DNA from: Fidelibacterota bacterium UBA1134
Lineage (GTDB): Bacteria; Fidelibacterota; Marinisomatia; Marinisomatales; S15-B10
Assembly: GCA_002311975.1 (NCBI GenBank)
Contig: DCAL01000051.1
Span: forward strand, 8,699-45,027
DNA: 36,329 bases
Reading direction: 5' to 3'
The notes beneath the pieces were generated by a model, which did not search any database, was not told where the DNA came from, and saw nothing but the letters and a program-made list of their open reading frames with translations. This document shows, in pieces, positions 25,825 through 34,264 of the stretch. Position 1 is the first letter of the stretch, and each line of letters starts with the position of its first letter. A program made the position numbers and the translations under genes.

Positions 25825-26457
25825 CTATTCCAGCGCTTTCACGTAGATATTCCGGAAGGAAACGGTGGTGTCCCAGTCGTGGTTCTGGAGACCGATGTAA
25901 CCTTCGCCGGCGAAGTCCCTGATTTTCCCTCGCGGTTCAGCTTCCCAGTCCACGACCTTTTCGCCGTTCAGTTCCACTTGAATCCGCTTGCCTTGAAAGA
26001 TGATCTTGTAGTGGTTCCATTCCCCGCCGGGCTTTGACGCGTTTTTGCTGGCCGGTTCCGCATCGTAAACGGCAGCGGTCCTGTGGAGGGCTTCCTCTGC
26101 CGCATCATTGATCTGCACCTCAAACGAGTGATAGATGTATTCATTGCTTGATGGCATCTCGGGAACCCGCAGGAAAATGCCCGAATTGGCCTCAGGATGG
26201 GAACTCCTGAAATCGAGCTCCAAGATGAAAGCCCCGTACTTTCTTGCACTATACCAGAACAGGCCCATGCCTCCGTGGGAGGTGATGATGCCTGTCTCCC
26301 TATCTAGATCGAAGTAGCCGGGCCCGTAGTGATTCCATCCATGTTTGGAATAGACACCTTCGTGCTCCGAGAGTATTCGCTCAAATCCTTCCTTTTCAGG
26401 CGCAGATGCACACGAAGTCATGAACAACAGAACGATAAGTGATAGCCAACGCAGCAT
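25825..26457 (-). CDS. DUF1080 (3-keto-disaccharide hydrolase-like) lipoprotein
   Basis: A protein of 210 residues. A lipobox (LLFMTSC, C16) precedes one LamG-like jelly-roll domain of the DUF1080 type, with FILELDFRSSHPEANSGIFLR, YIYHSFEVQINDA, GGEWNHYKIIFQG, IQVELNGEKVVDW and GEGYIGLQNHD near the end. DUF1080 members are now associated with cleaving 3-keto-glycosides, the products of Gfo/Idh/MocA dehydrogenases. It is the last gene of the - strand operon, 15 bases after a Gfo/Idh/MocA gene, which fits that role closely. Lipidation puts it in the periplasm or at the surface. The exact activity (hydrolase or lyase) cannot be read from the sequence. Confidence 0.9.
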   Translation of the reverse strand: MLRWLSLIVLLFMTSCASAPEKEGFERILSEHEGVYSKHGWNHYGPGYFDLDRETGIITSHGGMGLFWYSARKYGAFILELDFRSSHPEANSGIFLRVPEMPSSNEYIYHSFEVQINDAAEEALHRTAAVYDAEPASKNASKPGGEWNHYKIIFQGKRIQVELNGEKVVDWEAEPRGKIRDFAGEGYIGLQNHDWDTTVSFRNIYVKALE

Positions 26458-26472
26458 AGTCAGAGTACTCCT

Positions 26473-27723
26473 TTATGATTCTTTCGGATTCCATTCCCCC
26501 TTCGCCACCGCTGGGATGAACGTCTCAAGGCTTGGAGGCGGGAATAGGATGGTCTTGTCTTGTTCGGCGCTCATGTAGGCGGTCATGAGGAGTTCCGTTA
26601 CGTTCAAGCCGTCGCTGAAGTTTTCTTCCGGTCTCTTTCCCGCCAGAAACGACTGCACCATGTGACGATTCTCAGCCGTATAGCCATAGGCCTCCGTCTC
26701 GTTGCTCACCACAGGCATTTCGCCCGACTCAGCGTTCTGTTTCTCCACCAGATCCTCGCTCTGAGACCCCGTCACATTGCGGCTGAAGAAGACGCGAAGA
26801 TCAGAATCGAGTGTATTGACAAACATGGAATACTCCGGGCCGAACAGTTCCAGACTGAGCCTCAGTCCCGCTCCTACAAAGCACCACGATGTGGTGGTCT
26901 CCACAACAATCTTTTCATCATCTTGATTGACATATTCGATGAGTGATCTGGCAAAGTCTTCTGAAGGTTTCTTGGTGTAGTCCGTCTTGCCGCCGCTGTT
27001 GTCTGAAAGGATTTTCGCATACTTGGGCCGCTGCCATTTCAGGCAGGCGGCGTAAGCGTTCACGCTGACCGGGGTCAGCACATCCCGTCTAGCGCCGGGG
27101 GGCGTCAGCATGAATCGGGCCTCTTCTACCGAGTGACACATCATATCATTCAGCACGCCGCCGCCCTGCAGTTCCCCCTCCCAGAACCACGGCATGTGCG
27201 GCCCGCTGTGCTCTTCCGCGGCGCGGGCGAGGTAGGGCGGTCCGGTGAGGGCAGCGCCCCGGGCCCAGACGATCTCTTTGCCGCGCGTCACCGATGGTGC
27301 AAAAATCTGATTCTCTAAATAGCCGTCCAGAAGATTGGAACTCTGAGCCAATTCCAGCATCTTGCGGGCCTCTGCCACATTACGTCCGAGCGGTTTTTCA
27401 CAGGTAACACCAATCAGTTCACCTTTACCTGTTTCAATGGCATGTACGATCTCCTCCATCACTTCAATACGGGTAAAGTTGGGGGCACAAATCCACAATG
27501 CATGAATATTGTTATCGGCAACCATATCGGTAATTGAATCATAGGCTTTGGCATCTCCGACACCAATTTCTCTGGCAAGTATTGCTGCTTCTTCCGCTGT
27601 ATCACGCGACTTTGAAACGACTCCTAGTACATCTGCATCTCTAACACCTATCAAGGACTTAATATGAAATCTGGCGATAAATCCACCACCGATAAAACCT
27701 ATGCCTAATCGTTTTTCCCCCAT
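26473..27723 (-). CDS. Gfo/Idh/MocA oxidoreductase with canonical E-K-P motif
   Basis: A protein of 416 residues without an export signal, so probably cytoplasmic. The N-terminal Rossmann fold (GIGFIGGGFIARFHIKSL) and the catalytic CEKPLGR (E109-K110-P111) are clear. The second domain carries GGGVLNDMMCHSVEEA with the conserved histidine. It differs strongly from the two Tat-type paralogues. It starts 6 bases after the transporter stop with no Shine-Dalgarno site, which suggests coupled translation. Base composition is split: the first third of the gene (about 27400-27723) is AT-rich like the upstream transporter, while the rest is GC-rich (45 of 60 bases are G or C at 27181-27240). This could mark a recombination join. 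Confidence 0.9.
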   Translation of the reverse strand: MGEKRLGIGFIGGGFIARFHIKSLIGVRDADVLGVVSKSRDTAEEAAILAREIGVGDAKAYDSITDMVADNNIHALWICAPNFTRIEVMEEIVHAIETGKGELIGVTCEKPLGRNVAEARKMLELAQSSNLLDGYLENQIFAPSVTRGKEIVWARGAALTGPPYLARAAEEHSGPHMPWFWEGELQGGGVLNDMMCHSVEEARFMLTPPGARRDVLTPVSVNAYAACLKWQRPKYAKILSDNSGGKTDYTKKPSEDFARSLIEYVNQDDEKIVVETTTSWCFVGAGLRLSLELFGPEYSMFVNTLDSDLRVFFSRNVTGSQSEDLVEKQNAESGEMPVVSNETEAYGYTAENRHMVQSFLAGKRPEENFSDGLNVTELLMTAYMSAEQDKTILFPPPSLETFIPAVAKGEWNPKES

Positions 27724-27729
27724 TAGATG

Positions 27730-28944
27730 TTATACCGATTGCAACTCTGCTGCAGTTGCTTTATGATCATCCTTAAAAAACAAAAGAAAGACAAAAGCCA
27801 TTACGGTACATAGCATCGCTGGTATTAAAAAGAATTTCCACCAGATTGTTGAACCATCTGCTAGTTTGAAAGTATCCCATATATACCCAGTAAATAATGT
27901 CCCTAAGTAATTACCGACACCTAAGGTGAAGAAGGTAAGCATAGCTTGGGCCGAAGCACGCATATCATCACTGGCCTTCATATTTACATAAATCTGAGAC
28001 GTAACGAAGAAAAAGGCGTAACCAAAACCATGTAGTGTAAGTGATCCAATAATAACGGATAAATTAGGTACCATAAACAAAAAGTATCTGATTGGCCAAG
28101 CCAAAATTCCAATCACCATTGTAAGCCTAACACCCAATTTCTGTATGGATACATGTAATAAGAAAAGCAACACCACAACTTCCGCGATCTGTGCAACTGT
28201 TTTTATAGCCGTTAGCCAAGCTTCTTCTGCGCCCATATCTAACAGAAATGGGGCTGTAGGTATATAATAAAATTGCAGTTCTGTTGTTACGGCAAATGAA
28301 GCCATCATAAAGATCAAAAAATTCCTATCTTTAAGCAACGAGAGCGCTTCAAGAAATGCAAGTGGATTATTTTGGCTGGCTACTGGCGGTGTTTTAGGTA
28401 AGGTGAAGCAAAACATGCCCATAATAATTGATGTAACTGCAGCAAACATTAATAAGTCGCTTCCGCCAGTCCAATTTTCGGTGTGCCATTGACTGCGCAT
28501 GAAAGTGACCACCCAGCCGACAGAAATCCACCCAATCGTGCCCCACATACGTATCTTGCCAAACTCTACTTCAGCATTCTCAAGATTCCGAAAACAAATA
28601 GAGTTTGTCAGCGCAAGGGTGGGGGCATAAAAAAGGCAATAAATAAACATCCAGGTCCACATTGGAACAAATTCTTGCTGGACAGCAGTAAAATAAAGAA
28701 GAACCCCACCCAAGAGGTGGGCGACTCCCAAGAATAATTGTGTCGGCAGTAATCGATCAGCGATCTGACCACCAATGAAAGGTGCAATTATACAGCCCAG
28801 CCACAAACAACCATATATAGCCGCGATCTCGCTACCGGCAAACCCCAGCTTATCTAAATGTGCGCCAAGGGCAGTAGTCCATGATCCCCAAATGGCATAC
28901 TGCAAAAACATCATGATACCAAAACGTGTTTTTCTATCACCCAT
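27730..28944 (-). CDS. MFS transporter of the nucleoside:H+ symporter type
   Basis: A protein of 404 residues with about 12 transmembrane helices. The start FGIMMFLQYAIWGSWTTALGAHL, the GEIAAIYG-like region (AGSEIAAIYGCLWLGCIIAP) and FGKIRMWGTIGWISVGW match the NupG/XapB nucleoside:H+ symporter family. Members of this family in FCB and planctomycete bacteria often sit with Gfo/Idh/MocA genes, so the real cargo may be a sugar or sugar-like compound. Only 17 of 60 bases at 28261-28320 are G or C, far below the neighbours, pointing to transfer. It lies in the middle of the DoxX-DUF1080 operon. The ribosome site is weak. Confidence 0.88.
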   Translation of the reverse strand: MGDRKTRFGIMMFLQYAIWGSWTTALGAHLDKLGFAGSEIAAIYGCLWLGCIIAPFIGGQIADRLLPTQLFLGVAHLLGGVLLYFTAVQQEFVPMWTWMFIYCLFYAPTLALTNSICFRNLENAEVEFGKIRMWGTIGWISVGWVVTFMRSQWHTENWTGGSDLLMFAAVTSIIMGMFCFTLPKTPPVASQNNPLAFLEALSLLKDRNFLIFMMASFAVTTELQFYYIPTAPFLLDMGAEEAWLTAIKTVAQIAEVVVLLFLLHVSIQKLGVRLTMVIGILAWPIRYFLFMVPNLSVIIGSLTLHGFGYAFFFVTSQIYVNMKASDDMRASAQAMLTFFTLGVGNYLGTLFTGYIWDTFKLADGSTIWWKFFLIPAMLCTVMAFVFLLFFKDDHKATAAELQSV

Positions 28945-28992
28945 TTTGATATACCCGCCTATTATTTAATGTGTAGTACTAAATAATTTACT

Positions 28993-30657
28993 CTAAACGA
29001 TTTTCCTTTTGACTGGGTCCCATTCCACTCTACGGCCCTCCAAATACGATTGGGTAGCCATGTGGCAGGCTACAGCTTCCTCGAATCCTTCTTCAATATT
29101 ACATTTTGGCTCTCCGCCGTATCGAATGCAATCCAGCCAGTCTTTCACATGAAGATGGGTGGGATCGACCCGTTTCCCTCCGCGATAGGTATAGACGAGA
29201 CCTTTCTGTGCAAAGTATTTTGCTGTGGCTGAAGTAATGCCGTCGATATCCTTTGACCCCGGCGAATAGCTGAACAGCGGCAGAGCGGTGTTGATGATAC
29301 CTTCCTCGATCTTACTCTTGTAGCGTGTGGATTGAGGATCGGGCGTAACGGTAAGACCACCGCCCACTTCCATGGTAGCGTCATGTCCCATGAACACCTT
29401 GCCGCGGTGACGGCTGTTTGCCAGAGAGGCGCTGTAAACAAGCGTCAGCCCCCTATCGGGATACTCGAAGATGGCCTGAAATGTATCTGGCACGTCCCTG
29501 TCTTCCTTGATTAAGTCAGGGAATCTCTCTTTGGTGTAGTAATAGATGCCGCCCGAGGCGGAGGCACTTTTTGGAATGCCAAGATCCATGATTTGATTTA
29601 CGGCGTCAAAGTCGTGAGATAGAAGATCGCCTGAGAGTCCTGTTCCATAGTCGTACCAGCAACGCCAGCGAAAATACCGCTCCAAGTTGAAGGGGTGCCT
29701 GTTAGGGGCCGGCCCCTGCCACATGTCCCAATCAAGACTTTTCGGTGTGGCATACTGTTCCTTAGACGCATAGGTCTGCCACACATCTTCGATGGAGTTC
29801 CACTGTATGGGATAGACCCAGGCTCCGCCGGGGCTGTTGCGGTTGGTGGTAACTTCAACCAGAGTCACCTGTCCCAGGATATCATTTTCGATCATTTCGC
29901 GCGCTTTTTCATGGCTGGATGAAGCCCTGCTGTGATGTCCCAGTTGAAACTTTAAATCACTTTTCTTTACCGCATCATAAACATCAATAGCCTCGCTCAT
30001 TGTACGAGTCATGCATTTCTCGCAATAGATATGTTTGCCGGCTCGCACAGCATCAAGGGTTATTTTTGCGTGCCAGTGGTCCGGTGTGGCGATTATTACA
30101 GCGTCAATGTCATCACTGGCAAGGAGATCCTGATAGTTACGGTACCCTTTGGCAGGCTCGGACTGGACCACTCCCCCCGGTCTTACGTCATTAGTCGATG
30201 TGGCAATTCCCTGCTCTCTTCTGGTATCAAAAACATCGCACACACCGGCCAGCTCAAGGTTTAGGTCTTCCTGACTCAGGTAGGTTTCCAGCCGCTTATC
30301 GAGTCTGTTCGCGTTAACTGCCTCTCTGGCTTTCGCCACCCACTCGGGACTGGCAAATCCTGCCCCCTTTGCAACTGCGGCACCTCGCCAGCCGTAGCCG
30401 ATGACCCCTAAGCGTATCAGTTCGTTTTTCTTTCGTGATTTCAGGACAGCGGGAGCTTTCTTGCTCTGGCCCAGTTCAGACATAACCTGAAGCCTTCTCA
30501 TACTGTCCAGAGCGCTCTTCTTTATGTAGTTGTAAAGAAAGAGGGCTAAAGCTGGTATGGTAGCTAAGCCTTTTATAATGTCTCTTCGACTGAAGCTTGG
30601 TTCATCTTGGGAATCAGGACTAACGGTATTTAATTTTCGCTCGGATGGATCTGTCAT
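28993..30657 (-). CDS. Tat-type Gfo/Idh/MocA oxidoreductase with E-K-C motif (paralogue 2)
   Basis: A protein of 554 residues, clearly paralogous along its whole length to the one at 21860-23470. It has a twin-arginine motif (SRRDIIKG, R24-R25), a hydrophobic stretch (LATIPALALFLYNYI), the Rossmann core (LIRLGVIGYGWRG; VIIATPDHWHAKI), the E213-K214-C215 motif in YCEKCMTRT, and YDYGTGLSGDLLSHDFDAVNQI. The C-termini also match (GGKRVDPTHLH, EGRRVEWDPV). It has about 18 more residues, mainly an insertion before KSLDWDMWQGPAP. GAGGGG lies 8 bases before the ATG. It sits between DoxX and the MFS gene in the operon. Two such paralogues may act on different sugars or as a hetero-oligomer; this is inference. 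Confidence 0.9.
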   Translation of the reverse strand: MTDPSERKLNTVSPDSQDEPSFSRRDIIKGLATIPALALFLYNYIKKSALDSMRRLQVMSELGQSKKAPAVLKSRKKNELIRLGVIGYGWRGAAVAKGAGFASPEWVAKAREAVNANRLDKRLETYLSQEDLNLELAGVCDVFDTRREQGIATSTNDVRPGGVVQSEPAKGYRNYQDLLASDDIDAVIIATPDHWHAKITLDAVRAGKHIYCEKCMTRTMSEAIDVYDAVKKSDLKFQLGHHSRASSSHEKAREMIENDILGQVTLVEVTTNRNSPGGAWVYPIQWNSIEDVWQTYASKEQYATPKSLDWDMWQGPAPNRHPFNLERYFRWRCWYDYGTGLSGDLLSHDFDAVNQIMDLGIPKSASASGGIYYYTKERFPDLIKEDRDVPDTFQAIFEYPDRGLTLVYSASLANSRHRGKVFMGHDATMEVGGGLTVTPDPQSTRYKSKIEEGIINTALPLFSYSPGSKDIDGITSATAKYFAQKGLVYTYRGGKRVDPTHLHVKDWLDCIRYGGEPKCNIEEGFEEAVACHMATQSYLEGRRVEWDPVKRKIV

Positions 30658-30678
30658 GATTTAATCCCCTCTAATTTG

Positions 30679-31176
30679 CTAACGGCGTAATCTTTGAAGA
30701 AATCTGTCCAATCCTGTAATATGCCCTGTTGGAAATTTGGCCAGAACAAACAGTGCACATGCCTCCACCAGATTTTTGTCAATTAACAGATAACTTCCTT
30801 CAGTAGGTTTGGAGTATTCCAATCCTACCAAGGGCGGATGAAAAAGATAATAGAGAAGAAGAAGAAGCGCTCCGGCGAGGCTGCCCCAGCGTGAAAACAG
30901 TCCGCACATCAAGCTTAGCCCGATGGCGGTAAGTCCCCACATATTGAGGTGATCCACAATGTTCAGTGTGCTGGGATTGGAGACGAGTGAGTTGGCGATA
31001 CCGGAAAGGGCCCATTTGGTATCTAACAGAAAGGCCGCTGAAGACCAGTGCGGATTGGAAAGCTTGGCTACACCCTCATACAGAAAGTGCCACCCGATAA
31101 GGACCCGGAGCAATGACAATCCGATTAGTTGACTGTTGCTATATTCTGAGGAGAGCGGTTCTGACTTGCTGCTCAT
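30679..31176 (-). CDS. DoxX-family small membrane protein
   Basis: A protein of 165 residues with four predicted transmembrane helices: LIGLSLLRVLIGWHFLYEGVAKL, a helix near LNMWGLTAIGLSLMCGLF, AGALLLLLYYLF and a C-terminal one (LVEACALFVLAKF). The pattern LRVLIGWHFLYEG with a central G-x-x-K is typical of DoxX/DoxD. The family includes quinone-linked subunits and uncharacterised redox partners. I chose ATG 31176 (MSSKSEP) because the family match begins there and CAGGGGC precedes it; a longer open frame to 31413 overlaps the opposite gene's start region. It is the first gene of the five-gene operon, 21 bases before the Tat-type oxidoreductase, which suggests electron transfer to or from that enzyme. 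This is inference. Confidence 0.85.
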   Translation of the reverse strand: MSSKSEPLSSEYSNSQLIGLSLLRVLIGWHFLYEGVAKLSNPHWSSAAFLLDTKWALSGIANSLVSNPSTLNIVDHLNMWGLTAIGLSLMCGLFSRWGSLAGALLLLLYYLFHPPLVGLEYSKPTEGSYLLIDKNLVEACALFVLAKFPTGHITGLDRFLQRLRR

Positions 31177-31225
31177 AATAAGCCCCTGTTTTATGACGTA
31201 AGAGATCGAAGGAAAACTGAATGAG

Positions 31226-31254
31226 AGTGTAGTTAAGATTATCAATAAATGCAA
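31226..31254 (-). promoter_or_regulatory. Candidate promoter of the DoxX operon
   Basis: On the - strand TTGCAT (31249-31254) and TACACT (31226-31231) are separated by 17 bases, a good -35/-10 pair. They lie about 50 bases upstream of the DoxX ATG. The same gap holds the 5' end of the GH4 pseudogene on the other strand. Confidence 0.4.
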
Positions 31255-31370
31255 ACAACAAAAGTATTTGAGCCAACACATTTTGGACACTATTTCATCC
31301 ATAAAGCACGGACTAAAGTGTAATTTGTCTGGCGCATTAATATTGCACTCACACAACGGATAAGGATCAA

Positions 31371-32516
31371 ATGAAGCATCGAATCGTATTAATTGGCGCA
31401 GGAAGCGCAACATTCGGTCTCAGCACTAATGGTGATATCCTGAAGAATAACGCCTTGGAAGGGAGCACCATCGTTCTGCACGATATAGATGCCAAAGCGT
31501 TGAGTTGTGTGGCGGAAATCTCGCAGCAGTATGTATAAGAAAAAAGTCTCCCCTATAAGGTAAAATCTACTCTATCAAGAGAAGAGGCGCTTCAAGGCGC
31601 AGACTTTGTAATTATCTCCATTGAAGCGGGTGATAGGTTTGCCCTCTGGGAACAGGACTGGAAGATCCTCCTGGAATACGGTTTCAAGCAGATCTATGGT
31701 GAAAACTGCGGGCCCGGTGGGATCTTTCACGCGTTGCGCATAATTCTGCCCATTCTGGAGATCTGTGAGGATATCCAGGCCCCCGCTGCCCGCAAGCTTT
31801 TGTATTCAACTTCAGTAACCCCATGACCAAGATCTGTCACACAGTACCGTGAGTCAGGGAAGGACGCGTATCCAGAGATCCTTGAGAAGGCTCCTGACTA
31901 CTTTCCCACGGCAGAGGCTTCCATGGGCGTCGTGGAGGAGAGGTCCCTATTCCTGGAAATCGTGAGCTTGTACAGGGTGCTGCCGATAACGACAGACAGC
32001 CATTTTGGAGAATACATCGGCTGGGCGTGGGATGTGGCCGATCATGACGGGACCAAGGAGTTCTATAGCAGATACAGGAAGTACATGCTTTTCAACAAAG
32101 GTCTCCCTGCTGAACGTCTTCAGCGGGGAACGGAAGAAGAGGAATTCTGGCGCGTGGTTCACATTATAGCTGGGATTGTTGCTGATTCAGGGCATGAAGA
32201 ATTAGCGGTGAACATCCCAAATGACGACTTTATTGAGGCCCTGCCGCGGAATCAGATCGTTGAAGTGCCGGCGGTGATAGACCGGAACGGCACTAAGGGC
32301 ATCAGGCTCGATTCTTACCCGAGGGTATTTTCAGGTCTGCTCCAGAGCGAGGAGCCCCTCCATGACCGGCTTACCGAAACAATCCTCACAAGATCGAAAG
32401 AGGCGGTTTTGCAGACACTGCTGTTGGACCCGGTGGTGGACAGGGTTCAGCTGGCAGAAGACCTGCTAAACAGGGTGCTCGATTTACAGACGCCGTATCT
32501 TGATTGTCTGCAATAA
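31371..32516 (+). pseudogene. Decayed GH4-family glycosidase (NAD/Mn-dependent)
   Basis: The frame starting at ATG 31371 (AAGGA site upstream) encodes a family-4 glycoside hydrolase: RIVLIGAGSATFG (NAD loop), GADFVIISIEAGD, YGENCGPGGIFHALRIILPILEI. It is cut by TAA 31536-31538 and TGA 31824-31826. The motif NFSNPMTKICHTV (31808-31846) is in a different frame, so a frameshift is also present. The next stretch jumps to SGKDAYPEILEKAP, losing roughly 60-70 family residues that should include the G-L-C-H-E and N-H-F regions. Family-like sequence then continues in the first frame (SMGVVEERSLFLEI, GEYIGWAWDVADHDG) to TAA 32514-32516. GH4 enzymes break glycosides through a 3-keto intermediate. Confidence 0.88.
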
Positions 32517-32605
32517 TTTTTTGGGCGAACACAATCCACATTGTCCCGTCGCGCAGTCCGGACTTCTCGGCGCCGCCCATCAATTCCGGTACCAGACCAT
32601 TCTTC

Positions 32606-34234
32606 TTATCCAGCAATCCAAGTTAAAAACAGATATATCCCAACTGTTACACCCATAATGGCGAATGAAGCATTTTTCGCCTGGGCCCATGGAGTCATAT
32701 CCACCGGGGCAGGATCCCGTTGGTCGCTTATGGCAATTTCTTCCGAAGATTTTGGCTGAACATAACCAATGATTAGCATTACCATTACAGAACCCATAAA
32801 ACTGATGAAATAACCATGAAGCCAATGTAAATCACCATTGCCATTGGCAAAAAATTCAGGCACATCCTTGATATTCACAAACGTAAACAATGCATAGGAT
32901 GCCATTCCCACCACCATCCCAACTTTGGCGGCAATGGCGGGGACATGTTTCGTCGTAATGCCTAACAGAAAAATACCAATGATCGGCACGCTGTAAAGTC
33001 CATTCACTTTTTGGAGATATTCAAAAATGGACTGCATTTGATCTAAAAGCGGTGCAATCAATATGGATGCAATGGCTAATCCAATACCGAATATTTTTCC
33101 TATAGATACAATTTGTACGCCACTCGCTTTTTTGTTGATATATCCTTTATAAAACTGAAGAGAAAAAAGCGTCGATGCGCTATTCAGAGCAGAATTGAAT
33201 GAACTCAGAATAGATCCCATTAATACCGCAGCAAATAAGCCTAATGACCAATCGGGTAATACATGACGTACGATGGCGCCATACACCTGATCCTGTTTAC
33301 CAATGGTAAGATCAGTCATGTGTAATGCGATAATCCCGGGGAGACATAACATTAACGGCCCCACCAGTTTCATGGCCGACGCAAACAGAACACCTTTCTG
33401 CCCCTCGGCTAAACTTTTGGCTGCCATGGCTCGTTGAACAATCACCTGATTTGTGGACCAATAAAATACTTGAATAAACATCATACCCGTTAATAGTGTT
33501 GGCCAAGGAACAGATACCACATTACCATCACCATTTTTTTGGGCTAAGACTGATAAATATTCCGGATTTGAATTTCCTAAACTGGATACACCGGCAAAAA
33601 AGGAACCATCTCCTAAAGCGAATAATGCTAATGTGGGGATCGCTAATCCGCCGATTAATAATCCAACACCGTTAATTGTGTCACTGACGGCTACAGATTT
33701 TAATCCGCCAAAAATGGCATATCCACTTCCCAAAATACCGATCGTTGCCACAGCAAACCATAAGGGTAAATCAAGATTAAACATACCGATTAAAGCTAAC
33801 GATCCTGTATACAGAACTACGGGGAGAAGAACGGTTACATATCCAAATAAGAATAAACCGGAAACCATAGATCTAGTGGTTTTATCAAATCGTTTTTCGA
33901 GAAATGCCGGTGTTGTTGTAAATCCGCTGGCCAAATATCTTGGCAAGAAAACCAATGCGGTTGCAATCATGGCAAGTGCGGCCAATGCTTCCCACGCGAT
34001 ACCCACCAACGCTTTATCGGCAAACACAGCACCATTGAGACCCACCAATTGCTCAGTTGATAAATTGGTGAGCAGGAGCGAACCGGCTACCACCGGCCAA
34101 GCCAAGGCACGGCCGCCTGTAAAATATTCTTCTGTGGCATTGGCGGATTTTTTCATTCGGCGGACAATCTGATATGTGAAATAGGCAACGGCACCTGTGG
34201 CTAATACAAATGATATAATGGAAATTGTATTCAT
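32606..34234 (-). CDS. SSS-family sodium/solute symporter (SGLT-like)
   Basis: A protein of 542 residues with about 13-14 transmembrane helices. Hallmarks are EEYFTGGRALAWPVVAGSLL followed by LTNLSTEQLVGLNGA (the sodium-symporter start), YAIFGGLKSVAVSDTINGVG, and ILSSFNSALNSASTLFS in helix 8, where sodium-site serines are found in SGLT. The family is mostly sugar- or inositol-importing, matching the nearby oxidoreductases. AGGGGAAG is 5 bases before the ATG at 34234. Only 20 of 60 bases at 33061-33120 are G or C. The gene is an AT-rich island with sharp edges, bordered by a GC-richer broken symporter upstream. It is probably an acquired replacement. Confidence 0.93.
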   Translation of the reverse strand: MNTISIISFVLATGAVAYFTYQIVRRMKKSANATEEYFTGGRALAWPVVAGSLLLTNLSTEQLVGLNGAVFADKALVGIAWEALAALAMIATALVFLPRYLASGFTTTPAFLEKRFDKTTRSMVSGLFLFGYVTVLLPVVLYTGSLALIGMFNLDLPLWFAVATIGILGSGYAIFGGLKSVAVSDTINGVGLLIGGLAIPTLALFALGDGSFFAGVSSLGNSNPEYLSVLAQKNGDGNVVSVPWPTLLTGMMFIQVFYWSTNQVIVQRAMAAKSLAEGQKGVLFASAMKLVGPLMLCLPGIIALHMTDLTIGKQDQVYGAIVRHVLPDWSLGLFAAVLMGSILSSFNSALNSASTLFSLQFYKGYINKKASGVQIVSIGKIFGIGLAIASILIAPLLDQMQSIFEYLQKVNGLYSVPIIGIFLLGITTKHVPAIAAKVGMVVGMASYALFTFVNIKDVPEFFANGNGDLHWLHGYFISFMGSVMVMLIIGYVQPKSSEEIAISDQRDPAPVDMTPWAQAKNASFAIMGVTVGIYLFLTWIAG

Positions 34235-34264
34235 TTAAGCTTCCCCTAGTTTTGATAATTCATA

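Noticed and set aside
31177..31413. N-terminal extension of the DoxX frame
   Set aside because: It overlaps the start of the GH4 frame and the likely promoter, and the DoxX match begins only after ATG 31176.
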